This document shows positions 36,079-45,304 of a stretch of 64,000 nt of DNA, one piece after another. Source of the stretch: Flavobacteriales bacterium (GTDB taxonomy: Bacteria; Bacteroidota; Bacteroidia; Flavobacteriales; Flavobacteriaceae); assembly GCA_017303755.1 (NCBI GenBank), contig JAFLBS010000005.1, positions 241,748 through 305,747 on the forward strand. The letters are read 5' to 3'. The notes beneath the pieces were generated by a model. It was not told the DNA's origin. It was given only the letters and a program-made list of their open reading frames with translations, and searched no databases. Numbering within the stretch: the first letter of the stretch is position 1; each line of letters starts with the position of its first letter. The translations under genes were made by a program, and so were the position numbers.

Positions 36079-37767
36079 TTATTTTTGACTTCTGAAAAAT
36101 GTAGTTTCAAAGGTAGTAGAATTTCCTACATTATCGGTCACGATTAATTTTAATTTATTTTCTCCTTCAGCAACAATTCCGTCATCAAATTGGTGCGTTA
36201 ATCGATTTAATTTTGATTCATATTCAAACAAAACCCATTTACCATTGAGGTAACCATTGTAGGTTTTTATTCCCGACAAATCATCGGATATGGTAAAAAT
36301 AAGTGATTTTTGTGCTGAAATCCATTTTCCTTCTACACTCTTGGCACTACTTATTTTTGGCGCTACAAAATCTTTTAGTAATTTAAACTGTCCTAATGTT
36401 TTTGTACTAGCAGTAAACGTAGTTCCATTGCGTTTTGTTGTAATGTAACTCCATTTTGTTCCATTTGTAGATGCGATAAACGACTTTTCTCTTTGGTTTT
36501 CAGGAACATCCTTTGCATCGTAACTAATAGTAAATGCTTTGTGAATTCCGATATCATCCTGATGTAAAAACAGTACATCGTTTTTCACATCAAAATTCAG
36601 ATAGAAATCATCATAAAATGTACCTTCTGGAAACGTTACGGTGTAGTTGTCCTTTTCAAAAATAAAATCGCGACCACTTTTTACCAAATACGGAGTAATT
36701 ACCACATCGGGTTCTATAGTGCTTTTTTGGTTCGAATATTCAATTGGAATACGGATGATTATTTTATTTCCGTTGAAATCGGAAACTTCAATTTGATTCG
36801 TTTGAGCATAATTGGGTGCAACATCAATTACTCCATTGTTGACTTTTTCATAAATATTCGACAATGCATACGGTTGTTTCATGAATAATTTTTGAATGCG
36901 ACTTTTGGTTTTTTTATATCGAGTATAATCAATAAATGCATTGATGTATCTTCCTTCGTCGAAAACCATTTCATCAAAACGGTATTCAAAAATGGGTTTT
37001 CCGTTAGAAAGCAATTCGCCTTTGTAAGTTCCGTTACTATTGTAAGAAACATCATCCAAATCATAAGCATTAATTCCGAAACCAATTTTTCCTGACGCCA
37101 AAACTTTATCAGCAATATAAGTTCCGTCTTTTTGCAACGACAAATTCAAATTGATAGGTCGTTTGGATTTATTAACTATCGATTCAGCATCCAAAGGATA
37201 AGCAACCAAAGTACTTACCGTTGGTTTTTTGGTATCCTTGATGGATTGATCATATCCGAAAAAATAAGGGTTTATCGTTTTTTCAGTTGCCGAATCACGA
37301 AACTCAAAATGCAAATGTGGACCTTGAGAACCGCCAGTATTTCCTGATAGACCGATGACATCTCCTTTTTTAACGGAAAGTTCATTGGGTTTTAAAAACA
37401 ATTCGACTTCATAAGAACTTTCTTTGTATTGGGTTTCTTTTATTTTTGTTTCTATTGCTCCAACTGCTTTTTGCAAGTGCCCATAAACCGTAGTGTAACC
37501 ATTTGGGTGCGTAATATAAATGGCCTTTCCGTATCCGTAAGTTGATATTTTGATACGAGAAACATAACCATCTGCAACGGCATAAACGTTTAATCCTTCG
37601 CGTTGATTAGTTTTAAAGTCGAGGCCAGCATGAAAGTGATTGGGACGTAGCTCACCAAAGTTCCCTGCTAATTGCATCGGAATATCGAGTGGAAGTCTAA
37701 AATCTTTAGGGTAATTTTTCTGACCAAAAACAGAGGCGGAAAAAAGTAATAAGGCAAGTAATCTCAT
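36079..37767 (-). CDS. M23 family metallopeptidase
   Basis: A 562-aa exported zinc peptidase or murein-hydrolase relative (signal MRLLALLLFSASVFGQ). The M23 (LytM) domain fills residues ~35-165 with the zinc ligands HFHAGLDF (H and D) and PHLHFEFR, and the conserved VYGHLQK. The remaining ~390 residues form several beta domains, probably for binding or tethering. It is the first gene of the reverse cluster, followed by the TonB receptor; association of M23 proteins with envelope receptors is common in the group. Confidence 0.9.
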   Translation of the reverse strand: MRLLALLLFSASVFGQKNYPKDFRLPLDIPMQLAGNFGELRPNHFHAGLDFKTNQREGLNVYAVADGYVSRIKISTYGYGKAIYITHPNGYTTVYGHLQKAVGAIETKIKETQYKESSYEVELFLKPNELSVKKGDVIGLSGNTGGSQGPHLHFEFRDSATEKTINPYFFGYDQSIKDTKKPTVSTLVAYPLDAESIVNKSKRPINLNLSLQKDGTYIADKVLASGKIGFGINAYDLDDVSYNSNGTYKGELLSNGKPIFEYRFDEMVFDEGRYINAFIDYTRYKKTKSRIQKLFMKQPYALSNIYEKVNNGVIDVAPNYAQTNQIEVSDFNGNKIIIRIPIEYSNQKSTIEPDVVITPYLVKSGRDFIFEKDNYTVTFPEGTFYDDFYLNFDVKNDVLFLHQDDIGIHKAFTISYDAKDVPENQREKSFIASTNGTKWSYITTKRNGTTFTASTKTLGQFKLLKDFVAPKISSAKSVEGKWISAQKSLIFTISDDLSGIKTYNGYLNGKWVLFEYESKLNRLTHQFDDGIVAEGENKLKLIVTDNVGNSTTFETTFFRSQK

Positions 37768-37896
37768 AATATAAAACTGTTTTTGCTAAAATATAAAAAG
37801 TTTATGGGTAAAAAAAATAATATGATAACGATAACAAACTGTATACCAAACCATTAAAAATAAACTGATTTAAAATTCATTTTTTTTGATAAAAAA

Positions 37897-37927
37897 TTGC
37901 TTTAATAGATTAGGAATTATAAATTTG
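37897..37927 (+). promoter_or_regulatory. Promoter of the ZapB-like/zapA operon
   Basis: TTG (37897-37899), 20 bases, TAAATTTG (37920-37927); a close consensus match ending 28 bp before the ATG. Confidence 0.75.
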
Positions 37928-37955
37928 TAAGATAAAGTAGTGAAGTAGATAATAA

Positions 37956-38246
37956 ATGAGTGAAATCGTACAAATAATTGATTCTCTTGAAACTAAAATT
38001 GGTTCACTTCTAAGCAAAATTAGCAGTTTAGAGGAAAAGAATAAAGCATTAGAGAGCGAATTAAATAAAAGTACATTAGCCAATCAAAGCCAATCTCAAA
38101 AATTGGAAGCGCTAAAAAAAGAATACGAATCACTCAAATTAACGAATTCATTGCTTGGCAGTGAAGATTATAAACGAGATACGAAGCTTAAAATAAATTC
38201 ATTAATTCGAGAAATTGATTACTGCATTGCACAGTTGTCAGATTAA
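37956..38246 (+). CDS. ZapB-like coiled-coil protein
   Basis: A 96-aa, almost wholly helical protein with continuous coiled-coil heptads (IIDSLETKIGSLLSKISSLEEKNKALESELNK). It sits 4 bp before zapA, and in Bacteroidota a coiled-coil protein often precedes zapA, so a role in Z-ring organisation is plausible. Many annotations of this gene call it phenylalanyl-tRNA synthetase, but nothing in the sequence supports that. ZapB identity is inferred from shape and context only. Confidence 0.65.
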   Translation: MSEIVQIIDSLETKIGSLLSKISSLEEKNKALESELNKSTLANQSQSQKLEALKKEYESLKLTNSLLGSEDYKRDTKLKINSLIREIDYCIAQLSD

Positions 38247-38250
38247 AACT

Positions 38251-38544
38251 ATGGATGAAAAGCTTAAAATAAAAATATCAATTGCCGACAGAGTTTATCC
38301 GTTAACGGTAGATGTGTCGCAGGAAGAAGGTTTACGTAGTGCTTCCAAAAAAATTGATACTGTGATTAAGCAATATGAAGAAAATTATGCGGTACGCGAC
38401 AAACAAGATGTACTAGCCATGTGTGCATTACAATTTGCCGCTCAAGCAGAACAAAAGCAAATCAATAATTCAATTGATGGAACTGAAGCCATTGAAAGGC
38501 TGACTAAATTGAATGATTTATTGGAGCGTTATCTCTCAAAATAA
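38251..38544 (+). CDS. zapA: Cell division protein ZapA
   Basis: A 97-aa ZapA that binds FtsZ and bundles its filaments at mid-cell. Its sequence MDEKLKIKISIADRVYPLTVDVSQEEGLRSASKKIDTVI shows the usual N-terminal beta hairpin and the R-x-A-x-x-I-D motif. A C-terminal helix (QDVLAMCALQFAAQAEQKQ) follows. The start is at 38251 because an upstream in-frame ATG at 38215 lies inside the coiled-coil gene. It is co-transcribed with that gene, and the 6S-like RNA follows as in enterobacteria. Confidence 0.93.
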   Translation: MDEKLKIKISIADRVYPLTVDVSQEEGLRSASKKIDTVIKQYEENYAVRDKQDVLAMCALQFAAQAEQKQINNSIDGTEAIERLTKLNDLLERYLSK

Positions 38545-38583
38545 ACAACAAAAAAACACGTTCTTTACATAACTAAAAATACT

Positions 38584-38749
38584 GCCTACATTAGTTCATT
38601 TTTGGTAAACTCAACACTAACAAATTAAAATGAGTGAATCGTCGCTACTATAGTACGTCCGCCTAGGCGGAAAACTTGAACAGTGAGTTAACTCAAAACT
38701 TGTCTTTACGAGTTTATTCAAGCAATTAATGTAGGCTTTTTTTTATAAT
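38584..38749 (+). ncRNA. ssrS: Probable 6S RNA (ssrS)
   Basis: A ~160-nt structured segment between zapA and rny with no ORF. GCCTACATTA (38584-38593) pairs perfectly with TAATGTAGGC (38727-38736) as a closing stem, and a T-rich tail follows. Inside, GGTAAACTC pairs with GAGTTTATT. The layout (long closing helix, internal bulges, terminator, location right after zapA) fits 6S RNA, which lies in the same place in enterobacteria. A palindrome TCCGCCTAGGCGGA is inserted in the middle. No independent promoter was recognised. The sequence alone cannot prove 6S identity. Confidence 0.55.
38658..38671. repeat. 14-bp palindrome TCCGCCTAGGCGGA inside the probable 6S RNA
   Basis: A perfect palindrome, GC-rich within very AT-rich sequence. 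The same 14 bases occur at 59960, 60371 and 60395, all within tRNA-like remnants. Confidence 0.9.
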
Positions 38750-38764
38750 TTTTTTTTACACACT

Positions 38765-40327
38765 ATGGATATATTAAGTATAATTATTGGAATTGTAGTA
38801 GGTGTCGCCGCCGGATTTGGAATAGCAAAATATTTAGAAAAGAACAATGTTTCTAATATGATTAAAAACGCTAAAAAAGAAGCTGCTTCCATACTAAAAG
38901 ATGCAAATTTAGAAGGAGAAAACATCAAGAAAGACAAACTTCTACAAGCAAAAGAGAAGTTCCTAGAACTAAAATCAGAACACGAAAAAGAGATTTTAAA
39001 CAAAGATAAAAAGATTGCCGAAGCCGAAAAACGGACACGAGACAAAGAGTCACAAGTTTCAAGTGAATTGGCAAAAGCGAAGAAAATCAACGACGATTTT
39101 GAAGCTAAAACCAAAGAATACGAATCAAAAATTGATTTCTTAGACAAAAAACAACAAGAATTAGAAAAACTTCACAAAAGTCAGGTAGACCAATTGGAAG
39201 TAATTTCTGGTTTATCTGCTGAAGAAGCAAAAGAACAATTGGTTGAAAGCTTGAAATCGGAAGCAAAAACTAAAGCAATGGCTTATGTTCAGGAAACAAT
39301 GGAAGAAGCCAAGTTAACTGCGCAACAAGAAGCCAAAAAAGTAATCATCAACACGATTCAACGTGTTGGAACAGAAGAAGCAGTAGAAAACTGTGTATCG
39401 GTTTTCAATATTGAATCAGATGATGTTAAAGGTAGAATTATTGGTCGTGAAGGACGAAACATCCGTGCTTTAGAAGCCGCAACTGGAGTTGAAATCATCG
39501 TTGACGATACACCAGAAGCCATTATTCTTTCATGTTTCGATCCTGTTCGAAGAGAAATCGCGCGTTTGTCATTACATAAGTTAGTAACTGACGGACGTAT
39601 TCACCCAGCACGTATTGAAGAAGTTGTAGCAAAAACAACCAAACAAATTGACGACGAAATTATTGAAGTGGGTAAACGTACGGTTATCGATTTAGGAATT
39701 CACGGATTACATCCTGAGTTAATTAAGATTATTGGTCGAATGAAATACCGTTCGTCGTATGGACAAAACTTACTACAACACTCAAGAGAAGTAGCTAAGT
39801 TATGTGGAATTATGGCTGCAGAACTTGGATTGAATGTTAAATTAGCCAAACGAGCTGGTTTACTTCACGATATTGGAAAAGTGCCTGATACTGAAAGTGA
39901 TTTACCACACGCATTGTTAGGTATGCAATGGGCCGAAAAATACGGTGAAAAAGAAGAAGTATGCAACGCGATTGGAGCTCACCACGATGAGATTGAAATG
40001 AAGTATTTGATCTCACCTATTATTCAGGTGTGTGATGCTATTTCAGGCGCACGTCCTGGAGCAAGAAGACAAGTACTGGATTCATACATACAACGTTTGA
40101 AAGACTTAGAAGACATTGCTTTCGGATTCAATGGAGTGAAGAATGCTTATGCAATTCAAGCTGGTAGAGAATTAAGAGTAATTGTTGAAAGTGAAAAAGT
40201 AAGTGACGATATGGCATCTAGTTTATCGTTTGAAATTTCACAAAAAATACAAACTGAAATGACGTATCCTGGACAAGTAAAAATTACTGTAATCAGAGAA
40301 ACCAGAGCAGTAAATATTGCTAAATAA
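38765..40327 (+). CDS. rny: Ribonuclease Y
   Basis: A 520-aa membrane-anchored endoribonuclease that starts mRNA turnover. The N-terminal helix is [19 protein letters not shown], followed by a coiled coil to about residue 200. The KH domain contains [26 protein letters not shown], and the HD catalytic domain [10 protein letters not shown] with [10 protein letters not shown] and [10 protein letters not shown]. The length and order match the family exactly. Its own terminator follows. Confidence 0.97.
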   Translation: MDILSIIIGIVVGVAAGFGIAKYLEKNNVSNMIKNAKKEAASILKDANLEGENIKKDKLLQAKEKFLELKSEHEKEILNKDKKIAEAEKRTRDKESQVSSELAKAKKINDDFEAKTKEYESKIDFLDKKQQELEKLHKSQVDQLEVISGLSAEEAKEQLVESLKSEAKTKAMAYVQETMEEAKLTAQQEAKKVIINTIQRVGTEEAVENCVSVFNIESDDVKGRIIGREGRNIRALEAATGVEIIVDDTPEAIILSCFDPVRREIARLSLHKLVTDGRIHPARIEEVVAKTTKQIDDEIIEVGKRTVIDLGIHGLHPELIKIIGRMKYRSSYGQNLLQHSREVAKLCGIMAAELGLNVKLAKRAGLLHDIGKVPDTESDLPHALLGMQWAEKYGEKEEVCNAIGAHHDEIEMKYLISPIIQVCDAISGARPGARRQVLDSYIQRLKDLEDIAFGFNGVKNAYAIQAGRELRVIVESEKVSDDMASSLSFEISQKIQTEMTYPGQVKITVIRETRAVNIAK

Positions 40328-40350
40328 TACGTTCAAACTTTTATAAATTC

Positions 40351-40382
40351 AAAAAGCTGCTCATTACGAGCAGCTTTTTTTC
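40351..40382 (+). terminator. rny terminator
   Basis: AAAAAGCTGCTC pairs with GAGCAGCTTTTT over ATTAC, then T-tract; it lies 23 bp past the stop. Confidence 0.9.
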
Positions 40383-40416
40383 TTTAACAAAACAATTAAT
40401 ATAGGTTGAACCAACC

Positions 40417-41919
40417 TTATTTCTTTTTAAAATAAACTTTAAAGGTAGAGCCTTCGTTGACTTTGCTTTCTACCTCTATTTTCCCGTTCATGCTTTCAAT
40501 TTGATTTTTGGTAATGTACAGACCAATTCCATTTGAATTTTCTTTTCTATGAAAGGTCTTATACAAACCAAAAACATCGTCTTTGTAACGCTCTAAATCA
40601 ATACCTAAACCATTATCCTTTACATTCAAAATGGTAAAATCAGGTTCATCAGTAATGAAATATTCAATGCTGACTTTTCTATTCTCATCAGAATATTTTA
40701 TAGCGTTGGTAGTCAGATTCAACATGATACTTTCCAAAAAAGCAGGATTACAGTTCACCTTCAAATCATTCGGAATCAGATTCACAACAGTAACCTCGTT
40801 CTTGGTTATTTCCTCCGATATTACAGTAAGAACTTTTAATAAAGCGTGATGCAAATTAAGATCTTCGGAAACAACTTCTTCAATGTTTTGAATTTTAACT
40901 AATTCCATCAAATTATGAATGGTTTCATTGAGTTCTACAGAAACCGATTTTATATAACCAAACGCTTCTTCAACATCAAATTCACCTTCTTCTTTCATCT
41001 TAATCAGCAACGATAAATTACCTGTGTGATTTCGAAGATTATGCGAAACGATATGAGCAAAATTACTCAACTTATTATTCTGATTGCTTACGATTTGTAA
41101 TGTTTCATATGCTTTACGTTCATTTTCCTTTAAAAGTGTTACGTCAGTGTGTGTACCTACAATCCGCAACGGCTTACCATCTTTGTCTCTGGAAATTACT
41201 TTCCCTTTATCTAAAATCCACTTGTATCTATTATTACACAAAATCCTATGATAGGTTTCGTAATAGGGCGTTTTACCTTCAAAATGTTGTTTGATATTGA
41301 AATAATATTCTTCTCTATCATTGGGATGCACTCGTTCGTCCCATTTCTCCGGACTATCAATAAGGTATTGGGTAGCGTTATCCAATTCTAAAATACGCAA
41401 CGATTCTTTAGAATAAAACACTCTATTGGTTTGTAAATCCCAGTCCCAAACACCAGCTCCAGAAGCTTCATTAGCAAATTGAACTCGCGCATCAGAAAAG
41501 CGCAAATTTTCTATTTCGACTTTGTATTTTGTAATATCGTAAGCAACACCGTAAAATGATGTCCCCAATTCTTTTTCTTCAGTTTTAGCAGAAGCTCTAA
41601 TCCATTTTACTTCATTTTTTGAAGTAATTATTCTGAATTCAACATCGAAATTGAGTGCATTTACTTGAGCGTACCTAACTGAATGCATAAAATAATTAGC
41701 ATCTAATGGATGTACTATTTCCTCCAAAAAAAAGGCATCTATTTCATCAATTTTATCTGGGCTTACATCCAATAATTCCAATAAATTGTCAGTGTAAAAG
41801 TCGAACGACAGGAAAGCTTCTCTTGAAATGGTAAACTCAAAAAAAGCGTTGGATTGGGAATTAATTATTGTATTCAAATGAGGATTTATTTTTCTCACAT
41901 CAATCAGATTAAACAACAT
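40417..41919 (-). CDS. PAS-domain sensor histidine kinase
   Basis: A 500-aa soluble kinase with two or three PAS/PAC modules (e.g. VKWIRASAKTEEKELGTSFYGVAYDI, RYKWILDKGKVISRDKDGKPLRIVGTHTDVT) in the first ~270 residues. The H-box is FAHIVSHNLRNHTGNL, the N-box LNLTTNAIKYS and the G-boxes DNGLGIDL and NSNGIGLYITK. No membrane segment and no receiver domain, and no response-regulator gene beside it, so it is an orphan kinase likely to sense a cytoplasmic signal. Confidence 0.9.
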   Translation of the reverse strand: MLFNLIDVRKINPHLNTIINSQSNAFFEFTISREAFLSFDFYTDNLLELLDVSPDKIDEIDAFFLEEIVHPLDANYFMHSVRYAQVNALNFDVEFRIITSKNEVKWIRASAKTEEKELGTSFYGVAYDITKYKVEIENLRFSDARVQFANEASGAGVWDWDLQTNRVFYSKESLRILELDNATQYLIDSPEKWDERVHPNDREEYYFNIKQHFEGKTPYYETYHRILCNNRYKWILDKGKVISRDKDGKPLRIVGTHTDVTLLKENERKAYETLQIVSNQNNKLSNFAHIVSHNLRNHTGNLSLLIKMKEEGEFDVEEAFGYIKSVSVELNETIHNLMELVKIQNIEEVVSEDLNLHHALLKVLTVISEEITKNEVTVVNLIPNDLKVNCNPAFLESIMLNLTTNAIKYSDENRKVSIEYFITDEPDFTILNVKDNGLGIDLERYKDDVFGLYKTFHRKENSNGIGLYITKNQIESMNGKIEVESKVNEGSTFKVYFKKK

Positions 41920-42016
41920 GTAGAAAATTTAGTTTGCAAATAACACTATTTATTTTCATAAACCACAACAGAAACTGTCAAACTATTACTACACAGTGGC
42001 TTGAACTATGTTAAAA

Positions 42017-42913
42017 TTATTTCCTAGGATGGTAAGAATTCATAATTTGAGTTAAGTGCTTACGATCTAGATGAACGTAAACTTCTGTTGTAGTAATGGA
42101 CTCGTGACCTAACATTAATTGAATAGCTCTTAAATCGGCTCCATTTTCGAGTAAATGGGTTGCAAATGAATGTCGAAAGGTGTGTGGACCAATGTCTTTA
42201 TTAAGATTAATTTGCACTGCCAATTGCTTGATAATAGTAAAAATCATGGCTCGAGTAAGTTGTTTTCCTCTTCGATTTAGAAACAAAGTATCTTCAAAAC
42301 CTTTTTGAATGTTGAGATGAGAACGAACTTGGCTTTTATAAATGGTTATGTATTTTTGGGTAATGGTACTGATAGGCACAAATCGTTGTTTATTTCCTTT
42401 ACCTGTAATTTTGACAAAACCTTCATCAAAAAACAAGTCTGAAATTTTAAGAGTAATCAATTCCGATACACGCAAACCACAACCATAGAGTGTTTCCAGC
42501 ATAGCTCTGTTGCGTTCTCCTTCTTCTTTAGACAAATCAATCGCATTGATTATAGCATCTATTTCTTCAACGGAGAGTGTATCGGGTAGTTTTCTTCCTA
42601 TTCTGGGTGCTTCTATCAATTCCATTGGGCTATCTGTACGATAATCTTCAAAAATCAAATACGAAAAAAAACTCTTTAACCCTGAAATTATTCGGGCTTG
42701 GCTTCGGGCATTTACTTCTTTAGAAACTGAATATATAAACTGTTGAATGGTTTCTTCGGATATTTTTATGGGAGAAACTTCGATAGAGTTTACTTCTAAA
42801 AACAGACACAATCGTTCAATGTCAAAAGAATAATTATCAATTGTATTTTGCGATAATCCTCTTTCGATTTTAAGGTACGACTGAAAACTTTTTATGTAAG
42901 AAGACCAATTCAT
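42017..42913 (-). CDS. xerD: Site-specific tyrosine recombinase XerD
   Basis: A 298-aa chromosome-dimer-resolving recombinase. The N-terminal SAM-like domain is MNWSSYIKSFQSYLKIERGLSQNTIDNY. The catalytic domain has the R in YGCGLRVSEL, KGNKQRFVPI, the H-x-x-R in HTFRHSFATHLLENG and the nucleophile Tyr in TEVYVHLD. Start at 42913; the open frame continues 14 codons upstream but the -7 box TACCTTTG lies there, so the transcript would be almost leaderless. Confidence 0.94.
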   Translation of the reverse strand: MNWSSYIKSFQSYLKIERGLSQNTIDNYSFDIERLCLFLEVNSIEVSPIKISEETIQQFIYSVSKEVNARSQARIISGLKSFFSYLIFEDYRTDSPMELIEAPRIGRKLPDTLSVEEIDAIINAIDLSKEEGERNRAMLETLYGCGLRVSELITLKISDLFFDEGFVKITGKGNKQRFVPISTITQKYITIYKSQVRSHLNIQKGFEDTLFLNRRGKQLTRAMIFTIIKQLAVQINLNKDIGPHTFRHSFATHLLENGADLRAIQLMLGHESITTTEVYVHLDRKHLTQIMNSYHPRK

Positions 42914-42917
42914 ACGA

Positions 42918-42925
42918 CAAAGGTA
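42918..42925 (-). promoter_or_regulatory. xerD -7 box
   Basis: TACCTTTG on the minus strand ends only 4 bp before the ATG at 42913, so transcription would begin at or next to the start codon. Confidence 0.6.
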
Positions 42926-42942
42926 GAATGAAAAAAGACAAT

Positions 42943-42978
42943 AAAAAAAAGCCACTCAATATAGAAATGGCTTTTTTT
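42943..42978 (-). terminator. Terminator of the 42995 gene
   Basis: AAAAAAAAGCCA and TGGCTTTTTTT flank 13 bases just after the porin-family stop on the minus strand. Confidence 0.75.
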
Positions 42979-42994
42979 TATTTTGAAGTTCATT

Positions 42995-43612
42995 TTATTG
43001 GAACTTATACCCTAATGAAAATGAAATTACATTATTTTTTAGTTTAGAGTTGTCGCCTGATTCAGTATCAAAACCATTCGACAATCCTTGATTGTATCTA
43101 GCACTAAGAACAACTTTTTTAGAAACATCATATCCTAATCCAAAATTCAAACCAAAATCTGTAGATTTCATAGAATCTTTAAAGTCTTGAGTACTTGTCG
43201 TTCCTAACACCGTAACTTCTAAATCAGCTAAGGTTAAAAAACCGATTTGCGGACCAAATTCTAAATAAAACTTTGGATCAGCATAATATTTCATCATCAA
43301 CGGAATGTTAATGTAATTTAACTTTAGTTTGCTACTTGTATCATAATTAACTCCTTCGAAATTCACAACATAATCAAACTGTGTTCCTTGAGCTGAATAC
43401 AATAATTCAGGTTGGAAAGAAAATTTACTTGACAGTTTAAAATCAGTAAATAATCCAATATGAAATCCTGCTAAAGATTTCCCATCAGGCGATCCATCAC
43501 CAGAAAGAGCAGCGTTGGCGATATTCAAACCTGCTTTCAATCCAAATTGTGGCTTCTGAGCAAATGACGTTAAGCCAATAAGGAAAATGGCTAATAATAA
43601 ATTCTTTTTCAT
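42995..43612 (-). CDS. Porin-family outer-membrane beta-barrel protein
   Basis: A 205-aa exported barrel (signal MKKNLLLAIFLIGLTSFAQ). The pattern FGLKAGLNIANA, then FSFQPELLYSAQG, YINIPLMMKYY, YLEFGPQIGFL and FSLGYKFQ is that of the outer-membrane beta-barrel (PorT-like) family. Closely similar to genes at 44537, 45305 and 50367. Role unknown; these small barrels can be diffusion channels or structural proteins. Confidence 0.82.
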   Translation of the reverse strand: MKKNLLLAIFLIGLTSFAQKPQFGLKAGLNIANAALSGDGSPDGKSLAGFHIGLFTDFKLSSKFSFQPELLYSAQGTQFDYVVNFEGVNYDTSSKLKLNYINIPLMMKYYADPKFYLEFGPQIGFLTLADLEVTVLGTTSTQDFKDSMKSTDFGLNFGLGYDVSKKVVLSARYNQGLSNGFDTESGDNSKLKNNVISFSLGYKFQ

Positions 43613-43635
43613 ACGTTTTATGTTTAATTAAAATT

Positions 43636-43643
43636 CAAAGATA
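43636..43643 (-). promoter_or_regulatory. -7 box of the 42995 gene
   Basis: TATCTTTG on the minus strand, directly abutting the T-tract of the upstream gene's terminator (43643-43674). Confidence 0.55.
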
Positions 43644-43674
43644 AAAAAAACCATCCGCAATGCGAATGGTTTTA
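43643..43674 (-). terminator. Terminator of the 43694 gene
   Basis: On the minus strand AACCATTCGCATTGCGGATGG forms a stem (ACCAT-CGC with GCG-ATGGT) followed by T8. Confidence 0.8.
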
Positions 43675-43693
43675 CTATAATCAATTGATTTGA

Positions 43694-44308
43694 TTAGAAT
43701 TTGTAGTTAACTCCAAAAGTTACAGCTCTCCAGTCACCACCGAAACCAAATGAATTTGTTTTCTCAGCACCATCTCCACCGTTATCATTAGAAGAATAAC
43801 CTAATACACCAAGACCTGCTTCAATTGCAAAATTTGAAGATACAAAATAGTTGATACCAGCACCTAAGCCTAAACCTAATTCTTTAGTTTCGAAAGAAGA
43901 AGCGAAAACATCTCCATCGTTAGCATCAAACTCAGTATCAGTTGTAGTGTAATCAAATCCAAGCTCTGCAAACACAGAAAATTTGCTAGCTGGAGTAAAG
44001 TAATAACGTCCAAAAGCACCAAAACTTGTACCAGAATTAGTTGCATCAACAGCGCCATTGTCTGCTTTTAAACTTTGGAAACCTACAGTTGCGCCAATAG
44101 CAATATTTTCGCTAACGAAATATCCAACACTTGGAGCTAATTCAAAAGTATTTACTTTAAAATCTCCTGTTTTTTGCGATCCAAAAGTCAAAGCACCTGT
44201 TACAAATACATCACCTTTAGAGAATCCTTCAGAACTTTCATTTTTTTCTTGTGCATTAGCAAATCCGAAAGCGAATACTGCAGCAACAGTTAAAACTAAT
44301 TTTTTCAT
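43694..44308 (-). CDS. Outer-membrane beta-barrel protein
   Basis: A 204-aa exported protein: MKKLVLTVAAVFAFGFANAQ signal, then barrel strands (FSKGDVFVTGALTFGSQ, FELAPSVGYFVSENIAIGATVGFQ, GAFGRYYFTPASKFSVFAELGFDY) ending WRAVTFGVNYKF. It resembles OmpX/OmpW-like or opacity-type small barrels. The start at 44308 is fixed by the signal peptide; the frame is open further upstream, but the promoter lies there. Confidence 0.8.
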   Translation of the reverse strand: MKKLVLTVAAVFAFGFANAQEKNESSEGFSKGDVFVTGALTFGSQKTGDFKVNTFELAPSVGYFVSENIAIGATVGFQSLKADNGAVDATNSGTSFGAFGRYYFTPASKFSVFAELGFDYTTTDTEFDANDGDVFASSFETKELGLGLGAGINYFVSSNFAIEAGLGVLGYSSNDNGGDGAEKTNSFGFGGDWRAVTFGVNYKF

Positions 44309-44337
44309 GTTTATTTTGTGTTTTAAAATTAATGGCG

Positions 44338-44367
44338 CAAATGTAAAACTATTCTTTTTTCTTACAA
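44338..44367 (-). promoter_or_regulatory. Promoter of the 43694 gene, TTG-N19-TACATTTG
   Basis: On the minus strand TTG (44367-44365), 19 bases, TACATTTG (44345-44338), an exact consensus match. Confidence 0.85.
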
Positions 44368-44484
44368 AGAGAAAAAATAACGGAGTTATTAACAAGGTTA
44401 TTAACAATTTTATTAACAATCATTTTTAATTACCTTAAAATCAAAGCACTAGAAAAACGCTAAAAAAAAGAAACATAAAAGCAT

Positions 44485-44513
44485 AAAAAAAGCCATTCAC
44501 GAAGAATGGCTTT
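44485..44513 (-). terminator. Terminator of the 44537 gene
   Basis: AAAGCCATTC and GAATGGCTTT flank ACGAA; A-tract on the plus strand gives the T-tract on the minus transcript. Confidence 0.85.
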
Positions 44514-44536
44514 GTATGAAATTTTTGGTTCTAAAA

Positions 44537-45106
44537 TTAGAACTTGTAACCTACTGCGAAAGCAATATTACTGTTTCCTACAGAAATTCCATCAGGAGCA
44601 TCTTTAACAATGTTCGAAACTCCAATTGTGTATCTTAAACCTAAGTTGATGTTTTCTGTTACATCGTAACCAGCACCAACATTAATACCAAAATCAGTAG
44701 AATTGTAAGCATCTTTAGTATCCTCTGATTCACCATCAGCCTTAGCTTTAGCCGACATTAAGAAACCAATTTGAGGACCAGCCTCTAAACTAAATGCGTC
44801 AGCAACATAGTATTTAGCCATTACAGGGATAGTTAAATAACTTAATGTTTCTGTAACATCAAATCCAAAAAAGTCATACTTAGCACCTAAAGCAGAATAA
44901 ACTAACTCAGGTTGAACAGCAAATTTATCAGAAACTTTAAATTCAGCAAAAGCACCTACTTGGAAACCTACTTTTGTAGAAGTACCTTCTGCATCACCTG
45001 TAAAATTAGATAAGTTCAAACCTGCTTTAGCACCAAACTTAGCTTCTTGTGCATTAGCAAATGCAAAACCGAAAACAGCAACCGCTGTCAATAGAATTTT
45101 TTTCAT
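44537..45106 (-). CDS. Porin-family outer-membrane beta-barrel protein
   Basis: A 189-aa barrel with signal MKKILLTAVAVFGFAFANAQ. Strands AKFGAKAGLNLSNFTGDAEG, FAVQPELVYSALGAKYDFF, YLTIPVMAKYY, SLEAGPQIGFL, and the end SNIAFAVGYKF are shared with the 42995 and 45305 genes. Its leader, with GCTAAAGGTAAAAC and a run of T residues, resembles the 43694 leader. A TACCTTTA -7-like box lies at 45133-45140. Confidence 0.82.
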   Translation of the reverse strand: MKKILLTAVAVFGFAFANAQEAKFGAKAGLNLSNFTGDAEGTSTKVGFQVGAFAEFKVSDKFAVQPELVYSALGAKYDFFGFDVTETLSYLTIPVMAKYYVADAFSLEAGPQIGFLMSAKAKADGESEDTKDAYNSTDFGINVGAGYDVTENINLGLRYTIGVSNIVKDAPDGISVGNSNIAFAVGYKF

Positions 45107-45304
45107 GTTTATTTTGTTTAAAATTAATAGGCTAAAGGTAAAACTATTCTTTTTTCCTTTAAACACAAGGTTTTACACAGTTATCAACACAATTATTAAC
45201 ATTTTAAAGATTTATAATTGCAAATACTAAATTATAAAAAATGTCGTTTCTAAAAACATAACATACACTGTAAACAGCATTAAATTAATTTCAAAACACT
45301 GATT

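Noticed and set aside
37956-38246. Phenylalanyl-tRNA synthetase beta subunit, a name often attached to this gene
   Set aside because: The protein is a 96-aa coiled coil without any synthetase motif.
40417-41919. Cognate response regulator next to the PAS kinase
   Set aside because: No receiver-domain gene lies within several kilobases on either side; the LytTR regulator is 39 kb away and has its own kinase.
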